Assembly (NCBI RefSeq): GCF_041381155.1
Contig: NC_091134.1
Span: forward strand, 41,871,338-41,935,337
Source of the DNA: Argopecten irradians
Lineage: Eukaryota > Mollusca > Bivalvia > Pectinida > Pectinidae
Length of the DNA stretch: 64,000 bases
Direction of reading: 5' to 3'
Within the stretch, counting starts at the first letter, position 1, and every line of letters starts with the position of its first letter. The notes beneath the pieces are model-generated. The model was not told where the DNA came from. It saw only the letters and a program-made list of their open reading frames with translations, and did no database searches. Below are positions 1-13,900 of the stretch, piece after piece. The position numbers and the translations under genes are program-made.

Positions 1-1544
1 GGTCAAATACGGTGTTATGTTTGTAACTTTCTAAAATATGAAGAATGTCTTTTTACTGGATATATCATTGTGAGACAGAATGGTTCAAACTTTGATATCA
101 AATGACAGTATAAAAGGTCAGGTCACTGAGTAAGAGGTCAAGGTCAAAAGCAGTCATCTAGTGAAAGGTCTAGGTCTTTATTTACTAGCTGATGAATAAA
201 TCAATCTTTACATAATGTATGTTTGAAAAGTTGCATGCATATATTTACATATTGCTGCATATAATTAATCATCTGAATATCAAAATGCATGTACACATTA
301 TATTACCAGTACTACAAGACTTAAGGGACGTAAAATAACAAACACTCAATTTTTAATCAAAATGAATTTATTAGTTCTTCAACACATCACTATAAACGTA
401 TACAGATCAAACCTTCCACACTTTATAAAGTCAATATATATGTTTTTGAAGCTGGTTAATTTCTTTTTATATCACAGAATAAATGTCCTCTTTTTCACTC
501 ATTTGTTTTAATTCTGTTTGAACATACACGATTCTGATTTTTTTGTGTGATGAACATGACTTCTGTGTTCATTGTTCCGAAATATTACATAAAATATGGC
601 AGACAATAGTGTAATGTTATATTGATATATAATTTTCCAAGTTGCATTTTTTTTCTCTTCTCCACTACCAAGGTAATACCAGGTATGTGAAGGTTAGGTT
701 ATAACTGTAAAGGTTTATGACTATCTCCCCTTTCATACAGCTTTGTTACCACAGTTGATTACACACATATATACATACAGCCCCCTACATGGCCATGTAA
801 TCCTCATTAGCCATGTAAAGAGGATTATGTGTGGACTCGCCTGTAATAGCAAGCTATTTATGAGAGGTTGGGTGTATATGGTACAGAATTACAGCATGTT
901 CAGTACATCTTGAATTAAAATATGAAAGACAATAATATTTGGTTCATACCACATACATCTTGGACCCACAAAACGAAGCACCAAATATGTAAATACACTT
1001 GTAAGTCCCACTTATCTACGGACATATACATGTAGCATCGACTATTGTACCCAGCAATCAATTAAACTGATTGTTATTTTTAAAGTAGAAACTAAATGTT
1101 CTATTACTAACACTACACTTTACATCCGATAAGTTACTGATCCTGAATGCCATTTCGAATATTACCAAATGACCATGAACCATGTATCATGAAATAATGA
1201 GCGATATGTGATGTTGTAAACAAACTTGTTTTAGCGGTAGTCTTATTTTAGCATTGTTCATGCCGTCTTTGAAGAGCTAATTCATTATGAAATACTGAAA
1301 AACATTATTTACGGTATTGAACCTTTGAGTTGTGCTAATTCATATCCACACTAAATATTCATAATTAACATTTTTTTCGCATTTCTGCTAAAATTAGTAT
1401 ATTTACAGTACTTTAAACTCTTACTATTGATCAAAAAGTATACTGTACAGTAACGTTATGGTATCAAATTAGTACAATCTCATCTGCCAGTTAGATTTTG
1501 TCTTAGCAAATATTTTTTTTTTATATTTTCAGTGACATAAAAAA

Positions 1545-1690
1545 ATGGTTAGGATGCTCCATCATATATGATCACTAGTCCTACACACTTTTCAGTTGCA
1601 AGTTCAAAACTCTCATAAGGCAGTTGCCAGGTATCAACAGGACGCCAGTAAGTTTTTCTCTGGTTACTCTGGCTTTCCTCCGCTTTTAAA
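1545..1690 (+). repeat. Degraded tRNA-derived SINE fragment
   Basis: This stretch keeps the words of the better copy at 8413: AATGGTTAGGATG (A-box side), AAGTTCAAAAC in the B-box position, GGCAGTTGCCAGGTA, and a body reading TTTTTCTCTGGTTACTCT. The match between the two copies is seen directly; calling it a SINE follows from the tRNA-like promoter boxes. It is too decayed to be active. Confidence 0.55.
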
Positions 1691-3199
1691 TCTTTAACTC
1701 ACCCATGCTGTTCATAAACAACTCAATAAACACTAATACCCATGCATCATGTGTTTAAATGATTCTACTGACAGAAAATGTCATGCTTAAAACTTTAGAA
1801 GATGAAATATATGTTAAAATGTCTCTTTTCTGACAGTAAATGTTTGACAATATTAGATATATATTACATACACTTGGACCTCTTCTATTGTATTACAATA
1901 TGTAAGAGATCTAACAAGTACATTGTACATTAAGAGCTGATTTATCATTTAATCATTTAAGTACAATCAGCACCAGATTATCAGTATGTAAAGATACAAT
2001 ATTTTCTTATTAAAAAAGAATTGCATAATGCACATGCATCAGGAAAATCTCAATAATTCAATCTGTCACACAGATATATAGTATACACATGTAAAGGAAA
2101 TAAATCTGTAAAAAAAACAATAATAAAAGTATCACATATACACCTTTTGAACACTATATATCATTGCTGTACTTATAAATGATTGCTTTACTTTAAGATT
2201 TTTTCAAAATTGTACATATACCATATAAAATATTCATAATTACCCAGGTAACATTCTCATTTCCAGAATACGATAATTCTAACTCCATAGCTAGAAAAAT
2301 GGCCAAGGTATCATATACATTGTAGATTATATTGATAATTTGTGAAAAGAAGAAAAATATTGGAGCAAGAATGTTTAACCTTGAATAGCATTTACTGTGA
2401 TTTAGGATTTTATTAATTTTATGCAAACTTATAATCATTATTAGGCCTGAATGCTGAGTGACTGAACTTGCATGGACGAATTTGACGATATCCATATACA
2501 GGTACGAACTGCTACTATAGACATGTTTATAGACTATGAACATAACATTAAGGGAAGAACAGATACGTCAAATATCTACAAATCATTTATGAATGCAACA
2601 TTTTGTAAAATTCATGTAGATAGCTTTTAAAATTTAAAACTTACTAAAAGATATACAATACATATATGTATCACCATACATGCAACAGGTACAAACTACA
2701 TAACAACAATGCAAACACTATCACATCGTAAAGCACTAGTTGGAAACATAGTTTTATGCTTTAAACAATAACAATTTGTAACAAACAATTGCATATCCAT
2801 ATCCTCTTGACCCACTTGATCATGGACATGTATTTTTTTAAGCATATAACGACATGGATATGTACATAACTTAAGACACCAAAAATAAAAACTAACGGTG
2901 AGCTGACCTATCTAGGACACATGGTATCAACATATAATGGCACTTAAAATTTGTAAATAAATTACATTTATAAATAGAAGTAAATTATATAATACCACAG
3001 ATTTTATACACATTCAAAACAATCCAATGAACCAATAGTTCATGAAAGTAACTCGTGATTGTCAGGGCAATATTTAAACACTTTGATTGATAAGAATACA
3101 ATTTGTATATAAGGGACTACTATATACATGTCTGTATTGTTTGGGCCATAGGGACTTGGTAGGAATTTCCAACCAATGGTCAATCAATATATCCTATAA

Positions 3200-3480
3200 T
3201 ACATATATTGACCGTTAATTGGACATTTGTCCCATGTCCCTGTGGTTTATGGGTCCATTTTGACCCCCAAATCCATTGATTTTTTTAAACTAAAACTTTT
3301 GTATTTGAAATACCTGATTCAATTGTAATTGAAGTTTTCTAATTTTGTATTTTCAGTTACCATTATAGTAACCATGCAAATTATTCATATAACTTGAGTG
3401 AATGAATTCAACAAATTTGTCATTTTTAGTCTATTTTTTGATAGTTTTGTAAAAAAAAAAAAAAAAAAAAAAGGGACACA
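3200..3480. repeat. Dispersed repeat fragment with A22 tract
   Basis: The words GACCCCCAAATCCATTGATTT, CTAATTTTGTATTTTCAGTTACCAT and AGTAACCATGCAAATTA recur in the same order in a longer, better preserved copy at 34900-35190. A run of 22 A lies at 3451-3472. No coding sequence is seen. It is most likely an old copy of a mollusc repeat family of unknown type. Confidence 0.5.
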
Positions 3481-3670
3481 ATCTTGAACAAACTGCAATG
3501 ACACATAACCACCATACCCACTGACCATACCTGTTAAATCAGAGATGTACTCAATATACTTGAAATTTAACAATACTACTAAATAACAGATTTTAAAATT
3601 TTACAGATTTGGGGGCCAAAACAGCCACAACCTATGCATTAACCAAAGGTAGTCCAAATAAAACATTTAC

Positions 3671-3755
3671 CTTCAATATCATTCAGGCATAATATGTCCA
3701 TGCATACAGACACATGTTGTAGCCATTGTTTGAGAGCACTTTCAAAATCTCCATT
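3671..3755 (-). CDS. Weak candidate exon resembling a TPR helix pair
   Basis: On the minus strand an AG acceptor (GGTAG) is followed by 85 nt open in one frame, starting NGDFESALKQW and ending LNDIE, then a GTAAAT donor. The spacing of G-D-F-x-x-A-L resembles a tetratricopeptide repeat, in which small residues and A-L pack two helices. No partner exons were found nearby, and the frame is closed by a TAG just upstream. It may be an exon of a gene running out of the window, or chance. Confidence 0.2.
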
Positions 3756-4816
3756 CTACCGATATGCTTGAGCAAGTTCAATATCAGAAAATAAATTTGA
3801 CACGAGTTAAATAAATCTGCAGTGCAATTTTGAATTTAGTGTTTGCAATCATTCAATACATGTACTACACATACATGTTTTAGAATAGGAATTAAGAAAA
3901 TAGTAATAACATTAATGAATTAAGTAAACTACATTTGCGTCGAGTGGTAAGATATATAAAGGCAAGAAGAGAATCTGATCTATATATATACCAATGGTAA
4001 TCATCAATATCATAATATTATATTTATGTATAATATATATACCTTTCATATTACAATAACTCTAATATGGACACAAAATACCATTGATTTATTCTGTAAC
4101 CTGATCGGGAGAATTCTTACTTTGATGAAGCGCATGAAAGTAGAGTAAAAGGTAAAACCAAAAATATTTTCTTCTCTAAAAATTAAAGCCCTATCATACA
4201 TTTAATATCAAATGTTTTTATTTTGTAATTGTTATGATTATATGTGTTTAAAAATATGAAAAATAAAAGTCTATGTACAATCATCACAATGAAATACACA
4301 ATTATTGTGTGGTAATGAAACTTTTTTTTAAAGTACAGTACATAAAATCAAACAATCTCAAACAATTGATAGCTATCCTTGATGAAAGGAATGATTTATC
4401 AAAGGAGGTATTCATTCACCCGTTTTTAAATTCTGCTAAACATTTTCATTTTTATAAAAAATGATAATGGCAAATTAGTTACATGACCAAACATTCTTAG
4501 TGACTTCTAAATACAGTGCACCTGACATTGTATTCATAAATTCTTACATAAACTGAATGCAAAAAGACGGAAATCTGATTCATAGCCTCTTTTTATCAAC
4601 TCTATTAGAAAACTAATGTATTGATACATATTTTACTCCAACCAGTATGTTGTCTCTGTAAAGTTGAAAATCATTTGAAAGAACAGAATTCATATGGAAT
4701 TTGTAAACAGGCATCTGATTCTTATCCATGGTGATTTTTTAAGTGAAACTATAGTAAGTTTTTGAAAACATTAGAAAAATTATATTATCCTAATATTCAT
4801 TCCTCTATCTCTCTCC

Positions 4817-4844
4817 CTCCATCCATCCATCCATCCATCCATCC
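4817..4844 (+). repeat. (CCAT)n microsatellite
   Basis: A perfect run of ATCC/CCAT units of about 28 bases, preceded by a CT-rich stretch. It is a simple repeat with no associated gene. Confidence 0.9.
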
Positions 4845-4954
4845 AACAACTTATTCTCAACCAAAATTCTAGCATTTTAAAATTTTGACAAACCAAGAAT
4901 TATTATGGCTAGCGTATTCACACATTTCAAATAAAACTTATTAATGATTAACTA

Positions 4955-7900
4955 TCATAATATTACACACGTTTTTGACTCTTTTATCTCTACCCGTTTT
5001 CTCTCTATCGCTGATGCTGCCATGGCAACTTTTGCAAATCTGGCAGTTTCAATTTTGGAATTAGTTTCTGATTTGGTGTCATCCCACACAATGAACAGTT
5101 TTGATTTGTCTATTTCTAGATCCAGTGGGTCCCTGCCATTAGCTAGTTCCTCTTTCTCTTTGGCAATAACTTCCTGAGCTTGGTGGATAAGTTGTTGCTG
5201 TATTTTTGAAGTAATTGGGTGTTCCGCAATATGTATTGTGTGCGTCAGTTTTACTCTGTTTACTGGAAATACAAAAGAAATTATATGAGGCCCATGATAT
5301 GAGTGATACATGATGGTAGAAAGAGGTTAAAGATTTTAATGACTCACATTGAATAAATTTTCCTATTTAGTTATCGGACAATTGATTTCAAGGCAATGCG
5401 AAAAATACGTAGAAACCTCTCTGGGTAATAGGGTCACAATATGAAGGGGAAGAACACTCCCTGGGGAGGTACATGACCCAGGTGATGAGGTCTGTATAGT
5501 ACCTTACCTGAGTGAGGCAGTATAATAAAGGGGTAGAACCCTCCCTGGGGAGGTACATGATCTGGGTGATGGGGTCTGTATAGTACCTTACCTGAGTGAG
5601 GCAGTGTAATGAAGGGGTAGAAGCCTCCTTAGAGGAGGTACATGAACCGGGTGATGGGGTCTGTATAGAACCTTACCTGAGTGAGGCAGTGTAATGAAGG
5701 GGTAGAACCCTCCCTGGGGAGGTACATGATCTGGGTGATGTGGTCTGTAAACTGAAAAATAGGTGGGGGGTCTTATTTGCAGACATCCCCCCTAAGTCTG
5801 AAAATGTGTCAAAATAGGTGGGGGGTCTTATTTGCGGGAGGGGTCTTATTTGTGGTGAAATACGGTACCTAAGTGAGGCAGTGTAATGAAGGGGTAGAAT
5901 CCTCCCTGGGGAGGTACATGATCTGGGTGATGGGGTCTGTATAGTACCTTACCTGAGTGAGGCAGTGTAATGAAGGGGTAGAACTCTCCCTGGGGAGGTA
6001 CATGACCCAGGTGATGGGGTCTGTATAGTACCTTACCTGAGTGAGGCAGTGTAATGAAGGAGTAGAACCCTCCCTGAGGAGGTACATGATCTGGGTGATG
6101 GGGTCTGTATAGTACCTTAACTGAGAGAGGCAGTGTAATGAAGGAGTAGAACCCTCCCTGGGGAGGAACATGACCCCGGTGATGGGGTCTGTATAGTACC
6201 TTACCTGAGTGAGGCAGTGTAATAAAGGGGTATAAAACTCCCTGGGGGAGGTACATGATCTGGGTGATGGGGTCTGTATAGTACCTTACCTGAGTGAGGC
6301 AGTGTAATGAAGGGGTAGAACACTCCCTGGGGGAGGTACATGATCTGGGTGATGGGGTCTGTATAGTACCTTACCTGAGCGAGGTAGTATAATGAAGGGG
6401 TATAACCCTCACTGGGGAGGTACATAACCCGGGTGATGGGGTCTGTATAGTACCTTACCTGAGCGTGGCAGTATAATGAAGGGGTATAACCCTCACTGGG
6501 GAGGTACATAACCCGGGTGATGGGGTCTGTATAGTACCTTACCTGAGTGAGGCAGTGTAATGAAAGGGTATAACCCTCCCTAGAGGAGGTACATGACCCG
6601 GGTGATGGGGTCTGTATAGTACCTAACCTGAGTGAGGCAGTGTAATGAAGGGGTAGAACCCTCCCTGGGGAGTTACATGACACGGGTTATGGGGTCTGTA
6701 TAGTACCTTACCTGAGTGAGGCAGTGTAATGAAGGGGTAGAACCATCCCTAGAGGAGGTACATGACCCGAGTGATGGGGTCTGTATAGTACCTTACCTGA
6801 GTGAGGCAGTGTAATGAAGGGGTAGAACCCTCTCTGGGGAGGTACCTGACCCAGGTGATGGGGTCTGTATAGTACCTTACCTGAGTGAGGCAGTGTAAAG
6901 AAGGGGTAGCCTTACTTGAGTGAGGCAGTGTAATGAAGGGGTAGCCTTACCTGAGTGAGGCAGTGTAATGAAGGGGTAGAAGCCTCCCTAGAGGAGGTAC
7001 ATGACCCGGGTGATGGGGTCTGTATAGTAGCTTACCTGAGTGAGTCAGTGTAATGAAGGAGTAGAACCCTCCCTGGGGAGGTACATGATCTGGGTGATGA
7101 GTCTGTATAGTACCTTACCTGAGTGAGGCAGTGTAATGAAGGAGTAGAACCCTCCCACGGGAGGTACATGTCCCGGGTGATGGGGTCTGTATAGTACCTT
7201 ACCTGAGTGAGGCAGTGTAATGAAGGAGTAGAACCCTCCCTGGGGAGGTACATGATCTGGGTGATGGGGTCTGTATAGTACCTTACCTGAGTGAAGCAGT
7301 GTAATGAAGGGGTAGAAGCCTGCCTAGAGGAGGCACATGATCTGGGTGATGGGGTCTGTATAGAACCTTACCTGAGTGAGGCAGTATAATGAAGGGGTAG
7401 AATCCTCCCTGGGGAGGTACATGACCCGGGTGATGGGGTCTGTATAGTACCTTACCTGAGCGAGGCAGTATAATGAAGGGGTAGAACCCTCCCTGGGGGA
7501 GGTACATGACCCGGGTTATGGCGATGCTCCTGTCTATACAAAGGTACAGGACCACCAGTTTATCCTCCTTGTCTAGCTCCGATTCTGGGATAATCATTCC
7601 CCATCCAATCTTTTGTCCCTTAGATACAGCTTCCAAGGCTTCAACAGAAACATATATGGTTCACAATCTAGTAACCATATGTAATATAAAGCTAACAAGT
7701 TATTTCAGGTAAAGTACTGAGCATACTCTCAATATGGCCTATACTCTACCTATATATATAACACTGTTAACCAACTTATTTTCATGTGGTATTGAATTTT
7801 GTGTATTTTGTGAGTACATGTAATTAAAAATCACCAGGATTGATCACTGCAAAAATGTTTCAAGCACACAGTAGTAGAATAACATGAGTCTAAACCCAGA

Positions 7901-10900
7901 AATTAAATCGCTACAAATAAAGTTGCCATGGAATTAATTTGGTTTTACAAATAATCCTTTATCTAGCATGGACTTTATAAGATATTAGCAGGTATATGAA
8001 TAATGGTTGAAATTAAATATACTGACCTACATTGTAAATGTATAAAAGTTACGAGTTTTAACATTTAATTTTTTTTTTTTTTTTTGCAGACCGATAAACA
8101 CATAAGAAATAAGCATTGTATAATTACATCTATAGGTATAATTATAGCATTAATTTAAGAATACCTAGGTATCAACTTAAAGAAGTGTCAATACACCTAC
8201 CTTCTTGCTGAGCCAGGAATTGGACAACATCTTGTCTGTAGACAGAGGAGGTTGTTATCTCAAAATCCTGAAAACATGGGGTGATTACAGCTATCCCAGC
8301 TGGAATGTTTTCAGCATCAAAGTCATCTATAAGCTCTATCTCAAAGAAGTCATAAGCTGAAACAAAAGTATGGTAGAGTTTTATATATACAAACAAATAT
8401 TAATTTTATCTTGTTGGTCCAAGGGGCTGTGGTGGCAGAATGGTTAAGATGTCCCAACATATTACCACAAACCCTCCACCCATATGGTAGTGAGTTTGAA
8501 TCCCATGTGGGGCAGTTGCCAAGTACTGACTGCTAGTCAGTGGTTTTCTCTGGGTACTAATGTTTTCATCCACCATCAAACCTGGCACGTCCTTACATGG
8601 CCCTCCATGGCTGTTAATTGGACGTAAAACTAAACAAACCAAATTGTTGATCCACCACATTTCATTGCATGTCCTGCTCCATCCTGTCCTACATGTATCA
8701 TCCTGTCCAACTCCTATTTTATATTCATACAGAGACAGCTATATAGAAATAGGGACAGTTATATCTAGTCTTATACTCTGCTACATACATAAAGGGTCAC
8801 ATTACTTCTTTGAGAATCTTAGTAGAACTCTTTACTATGTTTATGACGTACTGAAGCTGACATTTCCAATTATAACCTCATTGAATATTCAGGGCCCGAC
8901 AATGTCAGATCTCCTTTAGACAACAATGTTGGGATATAAGGTCAGATTGTTATACTTCAAAACATAAACATTTTAAACTACACACTTTGATATTTTAGAC
9001 TGATGTATCTATATAGCAGCAGGTTGTACCTTCTTCTGGCTTGAAGGGATGCGGTGACTGTAACATGATGGACTCCATATGGTCTGGTACCATGGCGATA
9101 TTGTTGTCTTCGTCTACCTCAGATCCAGTAGGAAGTACCCAATTCTTTATCTGGTTCTGAAAATTAAATTATGAAACTATCTAAAACCATGTGCTTCTTA
9201 ATAACCACATATAAACCCAAGCATGTGTTTAGCCATATGGTTTTATACCTAAAATTGTACTTGTAACATAGTATTAAATGGTTTTCCATTATACGTACTT
9301 GTTATTGCTGATGGATTTGGATCAAATTAGGAAGGGGAAAATTGCGGATACCTAGTAATTAGACAAAGCAGATGAAAAGACAGTCCTGAAGAGTAGAGAG
9401 CAAACTTACCACTGCTATACACGTAGTCTTGAAGATCTTAGTCTGCCAGAACACACGCACCTCTACCTCATAGCCATTACCACACAGAGATACCGTGGGC
9501 AGCATCTGGGCAGGGTCTAAAACGGTGTAGTGCCGAGTCCCAATAGCCTTAGTGTTCTTACGAAACATTGCTACCGGCCATTTGTGTCCAATGTTACTCA
9601 ACTCCACCTCAACTGTATCACCTTCATGGAAAATTATACTCTTAAATGAGTTTACATACATTGTACCTACAAGGTATAGTACAATAACGTAAACATTTCA
9701 CATGGTGACTTATCTCGTTTTATACCCAAAGTTCATGCTTTTGAATGTACAGTGTGTCTGTAATTTATTACAGATTTACAATGTATTTGTAATGCAATCA
9801 ATAAACAATGTACAGTTTAGCTCAACAAAAGTTTTTGAGATTTATTAAGGATTCTACTTTAACTTTGGAGGTACATTTTGTGTATATTACAGAAACGTTT
9901 CATTTGATAAATTTTATTCGTTTGATTCTGAGATTGGATTCCAACTTAATATTAACTGACCTTCTTCGTACCGCTCCCCCATTGTGTAGCCTTGTGAGTT
10001 ACCATTGTAGTACATACGACCACCACGTGAGGACCAGCCTGTAGAGTTTGGTACCTTCCCTAGGTGTTTGTTTAGTGCAAACTGATCTGTTGCCAAACCA
10101 ATAGTAACTACTGAATCTTCATCTGAAAAAAATGAAAATCTATAATTATGATAAACAGTATCCCCTAAACTCCCTGTAAAGCAATTTCCGATCCAGGGGC
10201 CCTACCTAATTCAGTCATTCTTTTTTTTTCTTTTTCATTTATCAGATTTGAGCAATACCACAATATGGACAAATAAAATCTTACATTGCTCTGTCAGGTG
10301 AGCAAGGATATACACTTATAAAATACCTGAGCCTAACTCGATTTGTCCTCTTCTAGAAGTGCTTCTAAAATATAACATCCAACCACTTAATTCTGCTTCT
10401 GGAAGCTCAAGCTTCTACCTACGAGCTGGAAGGTATTCTGAGAAGACTTCTCTCCTTGGAAGAGCACAAATCAAGTTGGTCTCAAGTATGTGTATACTTA
10501 CTTAGAGTCTTGATTTCCATATAGTAGTGGTTCTCCTCCTCTGTCATTGGCTTAAGCAACTGTACCACATGTATACCCATTTGTCCTGCTGGCAGACGGA
10601 TGGTGCAGTGCTGCTTACTCATATCTGGAGGCTGTACTCTGTGTATATCATACACTGGGATGTCAATGTCTAACACATCCGACTTTCTGAACACAAATGG
10701 TCGCAATACTGTAAACATATTGTGAATATATCATTAGAGAATTACAAGCGTGAATATATCGTTAGAGAAAAACAAGCGTGAATTTCTTCCCTGAGATTTC
10801 CAGTTTTGGTATTGAATGATATCACACTAAACCACATCAAACTACAAATGTGTTGCTATCAAAATACAATTTTAACATATTGCTTAATACTTAAAGTCAC

Positions 10901-13900
10901 TTAAAATATGCTGCATCTATCCTTTTAAGTATACTCTAGCACATCCATATTGTTTTTTATAAATACAAGAAACATTTAATTGCTAAAAAATTTTGAATTA
11001 TTTTTTATTTTTTTTGTAATTGTTTTTATTTTATTTTTATTTGAAATCATTTTCAATTTTACAGACAATGACAAAGATAGAGAACAATTCACCATAATAG
11101 TTTAAAAAAAAAGTATTTCATTTAATTGTAACAATTTTACATAACATTCAAATTTATACTTTTACACCCCCTCATGTACACACACCCTTACTCATATATA
11201 CCTAAGAGTTTACTTTCATTATTACATACATTCAGAGATTTCCCTACACCCACATTCATGAAATGATTTCTTGGACAAAAACCCAGTACATATCATTTGA
11301 ACCCATGACAGATCAAGAGTTAAAGATACTTGGGACTGATCCTTACAATCACTGTCACCACTGACCGCAGTGACCAACACTCACCATAGTGACCAAAACT
11401 GACCACAGTGCCTTACACTGACATCAGTGACCAACACAGACATCAATGATCAACAATGACCACAGTGACCACAAGGATAATTAATGAGATTCATGAACCA
11501 CAATTGTTAAACATTGTATGGTGCAATGAATGATTGCTCAGAAATACCTCTTTTGAGTGTGTCTTCCATTATCTGATTCTGAGTCTCCTCATAAGATTTC
11601 CAAAACAGTTCATTGTAGCTATGATACTCTGTGATGGGTATTGTCCGGTATGACTGTGTATCAATCTTCACTTTGGCACCTGTCAAATAGAAAAATAGAT
11701 ACATACTGGTACATTGGTACTGTAATCAGCCATGTAGGATCGGGAACTATTCTGTACATGTATGTCAAAGAAGAATTACAAAAAAGGTTATTACATAAAA
11801 ACACATGGATGGAAAAGAATAATGTCATGGTTTAAATCATCTTACCTTTTTTGTGAGAGTAAAATACCATTTCTATAGTTTCAAGTTCCAACACATAACC
11901 TACTGTTGTTGCAATTTTTTCTATCCATTCTATCCATGATATGATTTCATACCAACCACAAATTTAAGTCACTTTGCGATGCTTCATTTGATATATTTGC
12001 AGTATAAAATGAAATCAAATTAGAACTGTCGTCAGAGTAGACGGCTAATATCCTCTGTTGCACAAAATAAGTGATGAACAACCTGCTTCCAGTATATCCC
12101 CCCTCTTAACTTTATATTGGGGGGGGGGGGTGTATAATAACTGATAATTATAAACGATGTACATTTAACTTACATTCACTTCTTAGTACCACAAGAGGAA
12201 AGAAGCCACCTTCTGGCTGGATCATGTGACGGGCCAGTGACACCTCTTTGTCAAACGTAAGGAAGACCATGACTAGTTGTTGTGACTTGTGATCAAAATC
12301 AGGTTTGTTACTCTCATCAGGATTGTAGTATACACCAATTCCCACCACTGTACCAGGTTCAACACTAGTCACTGTACAGGCACAAATGTATTACAGTCTT
12401 TATACTTTAATGCAAATAAAGCTATGATGATATCAAAACTGGATAAAGGTCACTACATGAAAATCATATTAAATATGGCTTTTTTATCCCCTCCCTAAAA
12501 AGAATATCTTAACAGAACTAGCCTATGTTTTAATCTACTCAGATCAAAGTGGATTTAAAAGTATATTAAGTACTTGTGTACATACCGGAGTACACAAGTA
12601 AATTATTTACTTCAGACAGAATCCTCTTATTTGTTTAAAAATGTTTATATAAATTATACTGCATCAATATGACACATGTCAATCTTACACAGTATCAGTT
12701 GATAGCACATTCATTTATTCAATAATTCATTTATACTGCATTTATTTCACCATCTTTTGATATTTAAAACAAAACATTTTAGGTTTGGGACAGTGGATCG
12801 AGTTTATTAATGTAATGTAATGACTACAAGTCTCAGACATTACCTTTTCCATCTGCCATCCACCTGAAGTAGTCCCTGAGGAACTCACAAGTAGGAATCG
12901 GTGACATAGGACTACAGGTAGCAACACCTATGGCTGGGCTAACACCAGGGCTATCCACATCCTGTACAATTATCTCAAAATGCTGAAAATCTAAAAAAAA
13001 CATGAATGGATGAAAAAATCAATCATTGCATGCATTCAAATACCATTCTATGTGATTTTTTATTTAAATAATCACAGGGGGGAAGGGCCAGATAAGGGTA
13101 ACTGCAGTTACCCAAATCTAACATGGCGGCGGTACAAAAATACGAGATAATCGTACTGTCTGTTCACAGAATAGATGGGTCTTTTTCTTGCATAACCGCT
13201 GTAGATCGTGTCTTTTAACAATATTAGCAAAATTTGAAGCGCAGGTCATATGCACAGAGATCTTGCAGATTTTGCTACATAGTTAAAATAAGTTACAATT
13301 CATCCTTGTAGTTTACCTTGTTGTTGGTATATAATTACTAGCAAAGTAAAAGTTTTACTAACAAAATATATCTGCATATCCAGGTTAGTATCGCACACTC
13401 TCAACAAATTTGACTGGAAACCAGAATATTGCCAAAATTAGTTTTGTACAGTTTGATTGTTAACCATTCTACAATTCTACTGCTGTTTTTTTTTGTTAAC
13501 ATATCTGGACCGAAAAGTTGCAGGTCAAAGGATCAGCTATACATGAAAAAAATTGTCTGCCCAACTATAAAGTTGCTGGTTGGGAGAGGGCTTTTATCAG
13601 TTGTGATAACTTGTGGCCAATCCTGTAATTGTTTTTGCAATAAAATACGTTTAAACTTAAGTTGGCGATAGCGGGCAGACAAATAGGCGTTAATTTTGAA
13701 CACTGCTAATATCTTACTTTTATCTAATGGCTGTGGACTTTGTATGGGAACAGTGTTGTTTTGCTGCCCAGTAGCATCAGTGTATGTAAATATCTCTTTT
13801 TCAAGGTCATACTTAATGGTGTTTGGGTACAACCATTGAGTCATGTTTCTCTGTCAAAAAAGAGAAACAATAGTAATTTTACAGTATGAGAATATCTATT

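Larger units (their letters stand above)
1..4954. other. Non-coding stretch downstream of the SPRY gene
   Basis: AT-rich sequence with no convincing complete gene. It includes the region just beyond the stop codon of the minus-strand SPRY gene, so the part nearest 4954 is probably its 3' UTR. Items listed separately are a degraded SINE, a fragment of a dispersed repeat with a 22-base A tract, a CCAT microsatellite and one weak candidate exon. One copy of the word AGATACGT lies at 2561. The open frame on the minus strand at 2193-2543 has no recognisable domain and low-complexity composition. Confidence 0.5.

Noticed and set aside
2193-2543. 116-residue frame on the minus strand
   Set aside because: Random-looking composition with F runs from A/T tracts, no splice or domain support.
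5846-7253. Several overlapping open frames on the minus strand rich in P, H and Y
   Set aside because: They are translations of the ~84-bp minisatellite units within the last intron; only the first unit belongs to an exon.
8430-8505. tRNA gene
   Set aside because: A and B boxes are present, but acceptor and anticodon stems do not pair and a SINE body follows.
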